Part shown: piece by piece, positions 36,774 through 45,633 of the stretch
Layout: each line of letters opens with the position of its first letter
Numbering within the stretch: the stretch's first letter is position 1
Origin: Anabaena azotica FACHB-119
GTDB lineage: Bacteria > Cyanobacteriota > Cyanobacteriia > Cyanobacteriales > Nostocaceae
NCBI RefSeq assembly: GCF_014697625.1
Contig: NZ_JACJSG010000046.1
Span: 1-64,000 of the forward strand
Direction: 5' to 3'
Length of the DNA: 64,000 nt
The notes under the pieces: generated by a model
Seen by the model: the letters and a program-made list of their open reading frames with translations, nothing else
What the model was told of the DNA's origin: nothing
Databases searched by the model: none
Made by a program: the position numbers and the translations under genes

Positions 36774-37155
36774 GGTGGCTTCAAAGTTATATTGTAAAAT
36801 CCGGCATAATTAATTACCAATTAAAAACGCTACACTGTAATTTGTCAAGAATTTACATAGTAATTTTTCGATATTAGTGTATATTTTTGTAGTATGCCTA
36901 AAGTTATAGATGCTGATAAACTGGCTCTAAACAAGTGCTACTTAAATGAAATAAGCCTATAAATGGAGCTTGTTTGACGAATTTTGGCTATGGGTCTACT
37001 CATTCTCTCAAAAGTTGGTTATCTTTAGTATGCAAATGAATTTAAAGTCTATTTAGCTACATTTAATTTATAAATAGTATTCATGGCCGATTGAACATGA
37101 AACAGAAACTTGTTACGGTAAATACTTAAATATTTGTAAGTTATACACCCAATCA
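36774..37155. promoter_or_regulatory. divergent promoter region, adhesin cluster versus SLOG-SLATT
   Basis: 382 bp, very AT-rich, between genes transcribed outward in both directions. No operator-like repeat is recognised; both promoters must lie here. Confidence 0.45.
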
Positions 37156-37896
37156 ATGGTCAAATTTTTCAGCCTAAATTTAAATTCCCAGCAAGCAGCA
37201 GTAGCAGTTACGGTATCTGAAGCCGTGGAATTACCCCAGGCGCTAGCGCAATTAGGGCTAAGTAATTCCCGTCCTGTCTTAGTTATAGTAGGGGGCGCTA
37301 GTAAAATTAGCGAAGCAGATTTTTTACGTATCCAGAGGCTGTTCGTAGAAGTTTTAGCGCCAATTGCCCAAAGCTTGGGGGCTTATGTGGTGGATGGTGG
37401 TACTGATGCGGGAGTGATGCAATTGATAGGCAAAGCCCGTAGCCAAATCAATGGCGATTTTCCGCTAGTTGGTGTAGCACCCATAGGGAAGGTAATTTTA
37501 CCTGAACAAACAACTGTCTTCAGTGAGGATGCCACACCCCTTGAGCCGCATCATACTCATTTTGTGCTAGTTCCTGGTAATAATTGGGGTGATGAATCTC
37601 CCTGGATAGTACAAGTGGCAACTGTTTTAGCTAATGGCGCACCCTCAATTACAGTCCTGATTAATGGTGGCGAAATTACCTTTGTGGATGCGTTAAATAG
37701 CGTTATTGCTGGGCGGTTAGTGATGGTAATTGCTGGTAGCGGCAGAACCGCAGACAAGCTAGTTTCTGCTTTGCATGGGGATGCTACTGATGAACGAGCT
37801 AAACAATTAGCTGCATCAGGCTGTCTACAAACAATTGACTTAGAAGCAGCAAAGGAAGATTTGATTAAGACAATTACAAACTTACTGTTGAATTAG
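37156..37896 (+). CDS. SLOG (LSDAT_prok) nucleotide-sensor-like protein
   Basis: 246 residues, cytoplasmic Rossmann-like fold. VLVIVGGASKI at the first strand, YVVDGGTDAGVMQLIGKA at the ligand-binding GG loop, THFVLVPGNNWGDES and ITVLINGG later match the prokaryotic LSDAT/SLOG domain shared with TRPM channels. SLOG domains are predicted to bind nucleotide-derived ligands. The next gene, 13 bp downstream, encodes a SLATT-type membrane protein, the coupling predicted by comparative genomics as a sensor-effector conflict system. No clear Shine-Dalgarno precedes ATG 37156. Confidence 0.85.
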   Translation: MVKFFSLNLNSQQAAVAVTVSEAVELPQALAQLGLSNSRPVLVIVGGASKISEADFLRIQRLFVEVLAPIAQSLGAYVVDGGTDAGVMQLIGKARSQINGDFPLVGVAPIGKVILPEQTTVFSEDATPLEPHHTHFVLVPGNNWGDESPWIVQVATVLANGAPSITVLINGGEITFVDALNSVIAGRLVMVIAGSGRTADKLVSALHGDATDERAKQLAASGCLQTIDLEAAKEDLIKTITNLLLN

Positions 37897-37909
37897 GGAG
37901 CAAACAACT

Positions 37910-38527
37910 ATGTTGAATAAAGATCCTTATCGAGAATTTCTCAAAGAGGAATTTACAAATTTAATAGATTCCTTAACTCTCTCAGAAATGCAAAAAAAAT
38001 TTCTATCTTCGCGTTGGTTAGACCAAATGCTCTGGATGGAAGCACAAGCAGGTAAAGCTCGCAATAGATATCATGGATTACGACTGGTGACAATTATTGG
38101 TGGTGTGATTCTTCCGGCTTTAGTCAGTTTAAATATTAATAGTTCTACAGTCAGAGACCTTTTTGTTTGGTCAACTTTTGCGCTAAGTCAACTTGTAGCT
38201 ATTAGCGCCGCCATTGAAGAATTTTTTCATTACGGAGAACGCTGGCGACACTATCGACGTACAGCTGAATCTCTCAAAACACAAGGGTGGCAATTCTTTC
38301 AATTGGCAGGGCCTTATGTTGACTACAAAAGCCACGAGCAAGCATTTAGCTTCTTTTCGACCCAAGTGGAAGATATTATCCAAAAGGATGTAGAAGTGTA
38401 CGCTACTCAAGTTGTGCAAGAGAAGAAAGAACAAGCAAGTACCGATGATGACAAACAAAGCAATGGGGTATTGCCGCAGAACCTTCAAACCTCAAAAGTT
38501 TATGTCGGAAATACTTCATCATCATGA
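37910..38527 (+). CDS. SLATT/DUF4231 two-helix membrane effector
   Basis: 205 residues. Helical N-terminus (RWLDQMLWMEAQAGKARNRYHGLR), two membrane helices at ~64-80 (LVTIIGGVILPALVSL) and ~86-105 (DLFVWSTFALSQLVAIS), then an amphipathic helix (EEFFHYGERWRHYRRTAESLKTQGWQF) and a coiled tail: the DUF4231/SLATT layout. SLATT domains are proposed to oligomerise into membrane pores when triggered by a nucleotide-sensing partner. ATG 37910 has a GGGAG Shine-Dalgarno located at the end of the SLOG gene, so the two are coupled. Confidence 0.85.
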   Translation: MLNKDPYREFLKEEFTNLIDSLTLSEMQKKFLSSRWLDQMLWMEAQAGKARNRYHGLRLVTIIGGVILPALVSLNINSSTVRDLFVWSTFALSQLVAISAAIEEFFHYGERWRHYRRTAESLKTQGWQFFQLAGPYVDYKSHEQAFSFFSTQVEDIIQKDVEVYATQVVQEKKEQASTDDDKQSNGVLPQNLQTSKVYVGNTSSS

Positions 38528-38613
38528 GTTGTACTAAAAATTAATAGCGGGTGCTTTCATACGAAAAAGAAAAATTTATAAGTCCTGATTTCTCGTTTTG
38601 CAGCAGAGATTTT

Positions 38614-38780
38614 GACCCCTCTCCAAACCTCTCACGCCAGTTTGCTCAAGTCGGGAAACCCGCCCACGCAACTGGCTCCCCCACGGGGGGAGAGGCTTTG
38701 AAACACAATAATCTTTTTTCTCTAATTGTATGAAACCACCCTGCCATTCCTTGTAGGGAAGGGGGCTGGGGGGTTAGGTC
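38614..38780. repeat. composite dispersed repeat downstream of the SLATT gene
   Basis: Starts TGACCCCTCTCCAAACCTCTC, includes a GGGAAACCCG palindrome module (38638-38677), and ends TTGTAGGGAAGGGGGCTGGG then GGGTTAGGT. Same family as the insertion inside the CHAT gene. It accounts for most of the gap 38528-38829. Confidence 0.8.
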
Positions 38781-38829
38781 TTAAAGAATTTGAGGTCAGC
38801 AATAATACTTTTCAAACATCCTCTTACCA

Positions 38830-39882
38830 CTAAGTAAACTCTATAGTATCAACAAACTCTAAAATACTTTCTTTGATGTTTTCTGCTTCTTCTTCTATGG
38901 AGTCGGGTGTGTCGCCATTAAAAAAGCTGCGCTGACTGCTAACTATATACAAAAAGTCATCTTGAATAAAAGAAATTAACCCTCGATAGGCATTTAATCT
39001 AGTAATAGTGCCGTTGTTGTCTTGTTGAGAAATTGTTGAGCCAAGAGGCATATCAACCAGGGTATAATAATAGTTTAACTCCCCTTTTTCTTGATATTCT
39101 GTATGCTTGATTGCTGCATCTGGGAGGTTTTGTAGTATTGCTTGAGGCACATACTTGTCAACCATGATTGAGCGGAGATATGCTTGTTTATCTGTGGAAT
39201 CGAGTTCTTCTAATTGTTCTGGAGGTATGGGGTAATAATCAATTCTCAATAAAGTGCCGAAGTCATCTGAGAAGCCAACTACACCTTCTTGACTTTGAAT
39301 TTTACCTCCTTGTTCGGCATCAACGGGAATAGGGACAGTGAAGTTACCCAAGGGTGATTCATAAACCTCTTCACTGTAATCTTCCACTATAAGAATATCT
39401 TCTTCATCATCTAAGTCATCTTCATTATCTGTTTGTTGAAAAGCTGCGGTTATCTCTTGAATAACTTCTTGGGCTTCTGATTCATCTAGTTTTAATGCTT
39501 GTTGAAGTTGTTTAATGTAAGGCTGTTTTTCTTCGGGAATTACTAGTTTCTCGCCGTCTAGGAGAATAATTACTCCAGCTGCAAAACCATCCCAAACTAA
39601 TTCATCAGAAAGGGTTTGACTTGCCGCATTAAACAAAGCACCAACACCATCTTCTTCGGCAATAGTGATGAGTTCATCAACTATTTCAATGATTTCTTCT
39701 TCTGAATATTCAGCAAAAACTTCAAATTGCCAGAGAATACTGGCTAAACTTTCAGCATCTATCTGTTCATCGGTTGAATCTGCAAGGGTGGTAACAACTG
39801 CGATCGCCGCAACGGCTTCTTCTGGGCTAAGTGCTTCTTCTATGGTCTGTTTTGAGTTAAAAATCTGCTCGTAACTAGTCAT
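38830..39882 (-). CDS. acidic TerB-like protein with an extra C-terminal domain
   Basis: 350 residues, strongly acidic. Residues ~15-145 are helical with spacing like the TerB/DUF533 tellurite-resistance fold (SPEEAVAAIAVVTTLADSTDEQID ... GVGALFNAASQTLSDELVWDGFAAGVIILLDG). An Asp/Glu stretch (~155-175) links to a C-terminal beta-rich domain (~180-345: SPLGNFTVPIPVDAE, GFSDDFGTLLRIDYYPIP). No signal peptide. AGAGG ribosome-binding site. Function unknown; no other ter genes are nearby. Confidence 0.6.
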   Translation of the reverse strand: MTSYEQIFNSKQTIEEALSPEEAVAAIAVVTTLADSTDEQIDAESLASILWQFEVFAEYSEEEIIEIVDELITIAEEDGVGALFNAASQTLSDELVWDGFAAGVIILLDGEKLVIPEEKQPYIKQLQQALKLDESEAQEVIQEITAAFQQTDNEDDLDDEEDILIVEDYSEEVYESPLGNFTVPIPVDAEQGGKIQSQEGVVGFSDDFGTLLRIDYYPIPPEQLEELDSTDKQAYLRSIMVDKYVPQAILQNLPDAAIKHTEYQEKGELNYYYTLVDMPLGSTISQQDNNGTITRLNAYRGLISFIQDDFLYIVSSQRSFFNGDTPDSIEEEAENIKESILEFVDTIEFT

Positions 39883-40300
39883 AAGTATTACCTCTTACTA
39901 AACAGTAACTTACAAAAAGCCTGATACTTCTCTAACAATAGGAAGAAATTAACAGGATTTTCATCTACGATATTTGGTATTTCTACGGTGATGACAAATT
40001 ACTAGTACGATAGCCTGGAAGTTTTATCCTCTAGCAATCGAATTATGTTTATTCATAAATTTCTGTCATTAGTTATAGTAGGGGACAGGGGACAGGTGAT
40101 AGGGAACAGGCTCAAAAGCTTTTTGCTGTTGGGTTTTATGACTGGTGTATGTGTAAATATTGGGCAAATGTTATGTATATATTTCTTTACATTTGCGAAG
40201 GCGATCGCTATTTAGTAGGCAGAAGGTTAAGGTTTGATTAACAAAATCTAATAATTTACAACTAATACCAATTCTCCATGAAGTTGCGCCGAATAAACAA

Positions 40301-40330
40301 TGTAGAGACGTTGCATGCAACGTCTCTACA
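40301..40330. repeat. 30-bp perfect palindrome flanked by 12-bp direct repeats
   Basis: TGTAGAGACGTTGCA/TGCAACGTCTCTACA with GCGCCGAATAAA on both sides (40286-40297 and 40331-40342). Confidence 0.85.
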
Positions 40331-40382
40331 GCGCCGAATAAAGTGCATCTTCATCAAGAAACGGTATAATCTCATGAGAGAT

Positions 40383-40508
40383 GATTTATAAAGTAAAGCT
40401 TAAATAGTAGGGTGCGTTAAAGCAATGCGTGACGCGCCACTTGCTCATGGTGCGTTACGGCAATTTGTACTGCCGTAACACACCCTACTTAAGATTTACT
40501 TTACAAAT
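40383..40508. mobile_element. 126-bp miniature element with GATTTATAAAGTAAA ends
   Basis: Left GATTTATAAAGTAAA ... TAGTAGGGTGCGTTA (40383-40420) pairs with right TAACACACCCTAC ... TTTACTTTACAAAT (40476-40508). Same end type as the second layer of the nest at 13701-14121. With the palindrome at 40301 it accounts for 39883-40530; the remainder is AT-rich and empty. Confidence 0.75.
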
Positions 40509-40530
40509 AGGCGGTGACAATATTTATTTG

Positions 40531-41649
40531 CTAATTATTGGCTGCTTTCTGGAACCTTTTATGTTCTTCAGGATTCGTTTCTAGTTCCACATACAGAAAA
40601 TCAATTCCCTCTTGTTCCAGTAAATCTAAAATGGCCAAATTTAAGTTTTTTTCTGCATCAAAATAGAGGTTTTCGTTATTAACAAATGCAACAATGTTAA
40701 TAACACGGGCATTATTTTCTATCTTGCTAAACCGCACAATTATCTCTTTGGATAAGCCCTGAATAGATGAGGGCATTTCCCTAATAGCATCGCATATTTT
40801 CGCCGTTTGCTGTGCGGAAATATTATCAATCTTGAGAGTTAGATTAATGCCCCATTTTAATTCATCACCCGGATTTTGTGACCAATTTTCAACAATTCCC
40901 GTAATCATTTTCGAGTTGGGCATTTTCAAAATAGAACCCCACTGATAGACATGTAGAGTGGTAGTTCTAAATCCAATACTCTGTATTTGCACAAAACCCT
41001 GTAATCCTGAAACTGAAACCCAATCCCCTTCTCGATAGAGATTATCAGAGTAAATGATCACGGTACAAAACCAGTCATAGACAATATCTTTTAACAGCAA
41101 ACCTAAAGTAATACCAGCACCACCTAATAGACCAACTAAAGCTGCGGCGGATTGTCCTAAAAATATTTCACTGACCTTAATAGTGATGACGATAACAGCA
41201 GCCGATTGAAATATTTTCGGCATTAAAGGTCTGAGTAATTCATCTAACTCAGTGTCGGTATGTAGCAACAAGTTAGCAATTATCTGTCCTAAGATAGAAG
41301 AGGCTCGATAGATAGCGTATGCTACTATAAACACCGAAGCTAAATTGAGCGCCCTACCAATGGTTTCGCTCAATTGAACACCTAATTCCTGTGACAGAAT
41401 TTCCTTAACGAGCCATAGCCCACCAATCAAAATCAACCAACTTAATGACGGCTTGATAATCGAAATTAATTCATCATCCAGGGTGGTTTTAGTTTTTCTA
41501 GTAAAACTCTCAATAGTTTTAACTATAGCTGCCACAACAAATCGTCTTAATGTCTGTGTAATCGTTAAGAGGATGACAACAGTAACTATTTTGCCAATGG
41601 GGATGCTGGAGTAATTAAGGCTTTTCAACGTATTCCAAACTATTTCCAT
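40531..41649 (-). CDS. MscS-family mechanosensitive channel
   Basis: 372 residues: four or five N-terminal membrane helices, then the pore helix and beta domain of MscS (GLLGGAGITLGLLLKDIVYDWF; YREGDWVSVSGLQGFVQIQSIGFRTTTLHV; MPNSKMITGIVENWS), and an alpha/beta C-terminal part. Gated by membrane tension to release osmolytes; which stress it serves here cannot be read from the sequence. Monocistronic. Confidence 0.9.
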   Translation of the reverse strand: MEIVWNTLKSLNYSSIPIGKIVTVVILLTITQTLRRFVVAAIVKTIESFTRKTKTTLDDELISIIKPSLSWLILIGGLWLVKEILSQELGVQLSETIGRALNLASVFIVAYAIYRASSILGQIIANLLLHTDTELDELLRPLMPKIFQSAAVIVITIKVSEIFLGQSAAALVGLLGGAGITLGLLLKDIVYDWFCTVIIYSDNLYREGDWVSVSGLQGFVQIQSIGFRTTTLHVYQWGSILKMPNSKMITGIVENWSQNPGDELKWGINLTLKIDNISAQQTAKICDAIREMPSSIQGLSKEIIVRFSKIENNARVINIVAFVNNENLYFDAEKNLNLAILDLLEQEGIDFLYVELETNPEEHKRFQKAANN

Positions 41650-41743
41650 AGGTTATATCCGGGTTAGTTAACATTTTTCATTTCAGAGGATGTGTCTTAA
41701 GTGCTAAGTATATGTTTTGATATCCCCTAACCCCCCTTAAAAA

Positions 41744-41963
41744 GCAGGGCTGTTTCATTCGTTTGGAGCAGGATTTTGTCAAGAGTATCAGCCAAAAATT
41801 TGAGAAAGTGGGCAATTGAAAAATTATACCCATGCCAAAAATATTTGCCACACATCGATTATCTGTAGGGAAGCACAGATGTGCGCCCCTACTGTGCGCT
41901 CCCTGATTTTTTTGGTTGAAACGCTTGTAAATTATGGTCTTTTAGGGAATGAAACAGCCCTGC
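41744..41963. mobile_element. 220-bp MITE with perfect 17-bp ends and 8-bp target duplication
   Basis: GCAGGGCTGTTTCATTC (41744-41760) and its exact complement (41947-41963) flank 186 bp. CTTAAAAA occurs directly on both sides (41736-41743, 41964-41971), consistent with an 8-bp target-site duplication. No ORF inside; a hairpin GTAGGGAAGCACAGATGTGCG / CCCCTAC-type motif lies in the middle. Confidence 0.85.
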
Positions 41964-42059
41964 CTTAAAAAGGAGCTACTAGTCTTAAACACAACAAGAA
42001 AAAGTTTTCAGGCATTCTCTAATATCATGTCCGCTTAAATACTTATCATATATTGGGGG

Positions 42060-42130
42060 CTGGTAATAGGTAATCGGTAATCGGTAATGGCTCACAACAA
42101 TTACCTATTAGCTATTAGCTATTACCGACC
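42060..42130. repeat. STRR GGTAATC/ATTAGCT arrays
   Basis: GGTAATAGGTAATCGGTAAT on the left and ATTACCTATTAGCTATTAGC on the right form a long imperfect hairpin. Confidence 0.8.
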
Positions 42131-42489
42131 AAAACAACCATATTATAAGTAATTAGCCGAACTTGATATAACAAAGAAAGCATTGCTTGTATGGTGGATA
42201 ATGTTGACATTATTCACCACCTTGTGTTTATGTTTTTATTTTTATCCCTTACATATCCAGTTGTTTTTGCATATTTACTAAATTAAAGTTGCGATAAATT
42301 TCCGTGAGGATACTTTACTCAGATGCAAAGGAAACTTTTAAATCTAAGAGGCTGTTTTCAAAGTCCTTAGTGATGTATCAGATGATGCACCTCACCTGTC
42401 TTAGTATTGCAAAACTCCTATAAGGATGCAAGGACAGTTAAGACAGTTAAAAAAAGCTTAATAAAGGTTCATTAAATTGATAGCTACTT

Positions 42490-42692
42490 GTTTAGGACTT
42501 ACGCATGAGAACGAAAAATCAAGGGTTTTGGCAAGGGTATAGGGGTTTAAGAGTGTAGGGGAGCAGAGGAGCGTGGGCGGGTTAAGAGACTTGAGCGAAC
42601 TGACTTGTGGATGAAACAATGATTTTCTCGGTAGGGGCGGATTTACCCAGATCATCATCAATCATCAAAGGTATTTGTCAACCCGCCCCTAC
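42490..42692. repeat. cluster of dispersed repeats upstream of hisD's 3' end
   Basis: A solo AGGACTTACGCA end (42492), a degenerate GTGGGCGGGTT-ACTTGAGCGAACTG module (42572-42606) and a 62-bp inverted repeat GTAGGGGCGGATTT / ACCCGCCCCTAC (42631-42692). Together with the MITE and STRR they explain most of 41650-42795; I see no gene there. Confidence 0.7.
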
Positions 42693-42795
42693 AACTCACT
42701 GCTATATTAAAAACCTACACCTGTGAGTACGGGGGGATAGGCTTTGAAACAGCAGAGCCGCCCAAGGCACTGCCTGGAAAACGATGGGATATTTT

Positions 42796-44085
42796 TTATT
42801 TGCTAGTGCCTAAACGGATGGCAACGCTACCTGCGTGGGCTGGTAAACCTTCGGTTTGGGCAAGGGTGACGGCTGCTTGACCGATTGTTTGCAATGCGGC
42901 TTGATTGCATTCTAAGTAGGTGATGCGTTTGAGGAAGTCGTAGACGCTTAAGCCGGAAGCAAAGCGGGCGGAACGGGAGGTGGGGAGGACGTGATTGGGG
43001 CCGCCTAGATAATCGCCGATCGCTTCTGGGGTGTATCTTCCTAAGAATAGGCTACCCGCGCATTTAATTTGACTGGCTAGTAATTGGGGATTGTCTACGC
43101 ACAGTTCTACGTGTTCTGGGGCTAGTTGGTTGAGTAGGGGGATACTTTCGGCTAAGTCGTTGACGATAATGATTGCGCCGTGATTTTGCCAACTGCTGCT
43201 AGCTACTTGTTTGGTGGGTAGGGTGGTGAGAATTTGGGCAACGGCGGCGATTACTTCTTGGGCGAAGGGTTCATCATCGGTAATCAAGATAGATTGGGCG
43301 TTGGGGTCGTGTTCAGCTTGCGATAATAGATCCCAGGCAATCCATTCTGGATTATTTTGGCGATCGGCTACAACTAAAATTTCCGAAGGCCCAGCAATGC
43401 TGTCAATCCCCACAGTCCCGAATACTTGGCGTTTGGCTTCGGCTACGTAAGCGTTACCAGGGCCGACAATTTTATCTACAGGGGTGATGGTTTGGGTTCC
43501 GTAGGCTAGGGCAGCGATCGCTTGCGCCCCACCAATGCTATATATTTCTGTTACACCTGCGACTTGGGCAGCAGCTAGAACGGCAGGATTGATTTCCCCT
43601 TGGGGCATGGGTACAGTCATCACTATGCGTTCTACCCCGGCAATTTTCGCGGGTAGAGCATTCATCAAGACTGAGCTGGGATAGCTAGCGCGTCCTCCAG
43701 GGACGTAAATTCCTACTTGAGATAGAGCTACCCAATTTAAACCCAATTTTACGCCTGTGCTGTCGGTGTAACCAATGTCTTGGGGTAGTTGCTTTTGGTG
43801 AAAAGAACTGATACGTTCAGCCGCTAGTTCTAATGCTGCTTTCACCTCTGGAGAACATTTTGCGGCTTGTTCGGCGATGAAGGTTGCAGTTAAATGATGG
43901 GAAGGGGGGCTAAAATGGTCAAAGCGAGTCGTGTAGTCCTTAACTGCGGCATCACCCCGCACTTTCACATCAGCCAGAATCTCGCGTACTGTGCCACTAA
44001 CATCAACCGTTGCCTCGCGGCGATCGCTCACTAATGCTTGAAATTTGCTGTAAAATTCTGGGGCGGTTGTTTTCAGGACTAGCAT
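42796..44085 (-). CDS. hisD: histidinol dehydrogenase
   Basis: Zinc enzyme that oxidises L-histidinol to histidine in two NAD-dependent steps, the last of histidine biosynthesis. 429 residues from ATG 44085 (MLVLKTTAPEF), the normal family length; a start 14 codons upstream would be too long. Signatures: GPGNAYVAEAKRQVFG and SIAGPSEILVVAD, with the catalytic HVELCVDNP and NHVLPTSRSARF blocks. Not in a his operon, as usual in cyanobacteria. Confidence 0.96.
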   Translation of the reverse strand: MLVLKTTAPEFYSKFQALVSDRREATVDVSGTVREILADVKVRGDAAVKDYTTRFDHFSPPSHHLTATFIAEQAAKCSPEVKAALELAAERISSFHQKQLPQDIGYTDSTGVKLGLNWVALSQVGIYVPGGRASYPSSVLMNALPAKIAGVERIVMTVPMPQGEINPAVLAAAQVAGVTEIYSIGGAQAIAALAYGTQTITPVDKIVGPGNAYVAEAKRQVFGTVGIDSIAGPSEILVVADRQNNPEWIAWDLLSQAEHDPNAQSILITDDEPFAQEVIAAVAQILTTLPTKQVASSSWQNHGAIIIVNDLAESIPLLNQLAPEHVELCVDNPQLLASQIKCAGSLFLGRYTPEAIGDYLGGPNHVLPTSRSARFASGLSVYDFLKRITYLECNQAALQTIGQAAVTLAQTEGLPAHAGSVAIRLGTSK

Positions 44086-44145
44086 GGACAGTATCTCTGA
44101 GTTAATGCAGGTTTGCAGTAAGGACAATATCTAGTTTAGCGCTTT

Positions 44146-44236
44146 AGTCAATAGTCAATAGTCATTAGTCCATAGTCCATAGTCAACAGTCAATAGTCAT
44201 TAGTCATTAGTCAGCAGTCAACAGTCAACAGTTACT
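44146..44236. repeat. AGTCAAT/AGTCATT/AGTCCAT heptamer array
   Basis: About a dozen 7-bp units in a row upstream of hisD, followed by a C/T-rich tract (44232-44285). The inverse complement (GACTATG, GACTAAT) makes up the STRR at 3099. Nothing else is seen in 44086-44495. Confidence 0.85.
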
Positions 44237-44495
44237 CCCCTTTCCCCCTTCCCCTTTCCCCCTCCCCCTTTCCCCCTCTTCTTCAATCTAACTTTTGGTT
44301 ACTAATTTCATACTAAAGAATCTTGCAATAGTAAATATTAGTTTATTTATTGCTTTCATACACTCAATATAGTGATGTTTTGCCAATATTTTTGTGAAAT
44401 AAGTTAGAGAAAAATTTCTATCCCAGGGTAGTCGAAATAAAGATAATAAAAATCTATTCTAATACAATAACGGATTGCAAAAGGTACTAAATATT

Positions 44496-44735
44496 ATGAC
44501 ATCTAAAACTCCTCCTGATAATCGTCAAAATGATGAGAAATTTAATCCAGAAGATAACCCTGGAACCCAAACAACTGTGCCAACCACAGAAGAAGGTGAC
44601 ACTTCTGTTGATGAAAGATATCGGATGACTGGTCAAGAATCTGGTACTGATGTTCGTCAAGGTGCTGAACCTGAAGCGCCTGGCGGTACAGTAACAACAC
44701 CTGGTCTTCCTAATCAAGGAACAGAATCTCGCTAA
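44496..44735 (+). CDS. small disordered hypothetical protein
   Basis: 79 residues from ATG 44496 (the TTG at 44475 is not needed). Low complexity, rich in Thr, Pro, Asp, Glu and Gly, almost no hydrophobic residues, so probably intrinsically disordered (MTSKTPPDNRQNDEKFNPED; YRMTGQESGTDVRQGAE). Codon use and the clean ATG suggest a real gene. Function unknown. Confidence 0.55.
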   Translation: MTSKTPPDNRQNDEKFNPEDNPGTQTTVPTTEEGDTSVDERYRMTGQESGTDVRQGAEPEAPGGTVTTPGLPNQGTESR

Positions 44736-44966
44736 CAAGATTCTGGAACTAGGCTGAGGATAAATGCTCGTTTTCTCCTTTGTTCGTACTATGATATTTT
44801 TTAGTTACCAATATCATCTGGAGAACGAGCAACAATCTTCATATTGCTTGCCATTACCTTTTATTTCTATTAGCTAATGGTTAATCATTCAAAAAATTTG
44901 TCTAAAAGAGATAACCTGCTTAAAGTTATCAATTTCTTTTACAAATGAAAATTTATGTACTAAAAG

Positions 44967-45113
44967 AACGTGAGTTCGATGAACCTCTCCCTCCCAACCT
45001 CCCTCTCCTAAGAGGAGAGGGAGGAGAAACGAAAAAATCACCCTCTTACTCCCCTCTCCTCGTAGGAGAGGGGTTGGGGGTGAGGTCAAAACAACGCTTG
45101 TCGAACTCACGTT
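44967..45113. mobile_element. 147-bp miniature element with AACGTGAGTTCGA ends
   Basis: AACGTGAGTTCGA (44967-44979) and its exact complement (45101-45113) enclose two hairpins, CCCTCTCCT/AGGAGAGGG and CCCCTCTCCT/AGGAGAGGGG, of the same family as the repeats at 30974 and 38614. Confidence 0.8.
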
Positions 45114-45633
45114 AAAAGAAAACAGATTTAGGACTAATTAGGCGATAACATTGATAGTTGCAGTTAGGCAGGATAGAGGAAGGTTTTAGTATCTTTGAGC
45201 TTGAGGGTTTTTCTGTGCCTAGCAATTTATCAAGCTTGTTGCCAGTGATCACAACTTAATTGCAGATATAAAAATCTAACTTGCTCGTTGAAGGGATTTT
45301 AGTATCTGTAATTATGATCATGCCATTTTACCAGATGTACGTTTTCTATAATCAAATATCAAACCTACATTTAAGCTGCTGTGCTTATTTAGAGGAAAAA
45401 TCATGCTTTTGATATACACAAAGCTCTATCTTCAGTAGATGTGAACATGGAAAATAATATTTACCGTTAGTTATTGTCATCATTTTACCGATGCTTACAA
45501 ATCATACCGCCAATATATTTAACAACATTTTCAAGCGGAAATATGCCGACAAGTTAAATATTTATCTTTTGATTTGTCAGTATTGTTGATACATTTTCAC
45601 TGCAATTTCAACATATATCTTCTTTACCGCAAT
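45114..45633. other. intergenic region upstream of the GT-Glf gene
   Basis: 520 bp, AT-rich, no ORF or strong repeat. Probably holds the promoter of the glycan block. Confidence 0.5.

Noticed and set aside
36774..37155. Possible cyclic-nucleotide synthase or third gene of the SLOG-SLATT cassette
   Set aside because: No ORF in the region; the next gene upstream is the adhesin on the other strand.
42458..42661. 67-residue minus frame
   Set aside because: Consists of dispersed repeats.
44889..45110. 73-residue minus frame
   Set aside because: Reads through the hairpin miniature element at 44967-45113.
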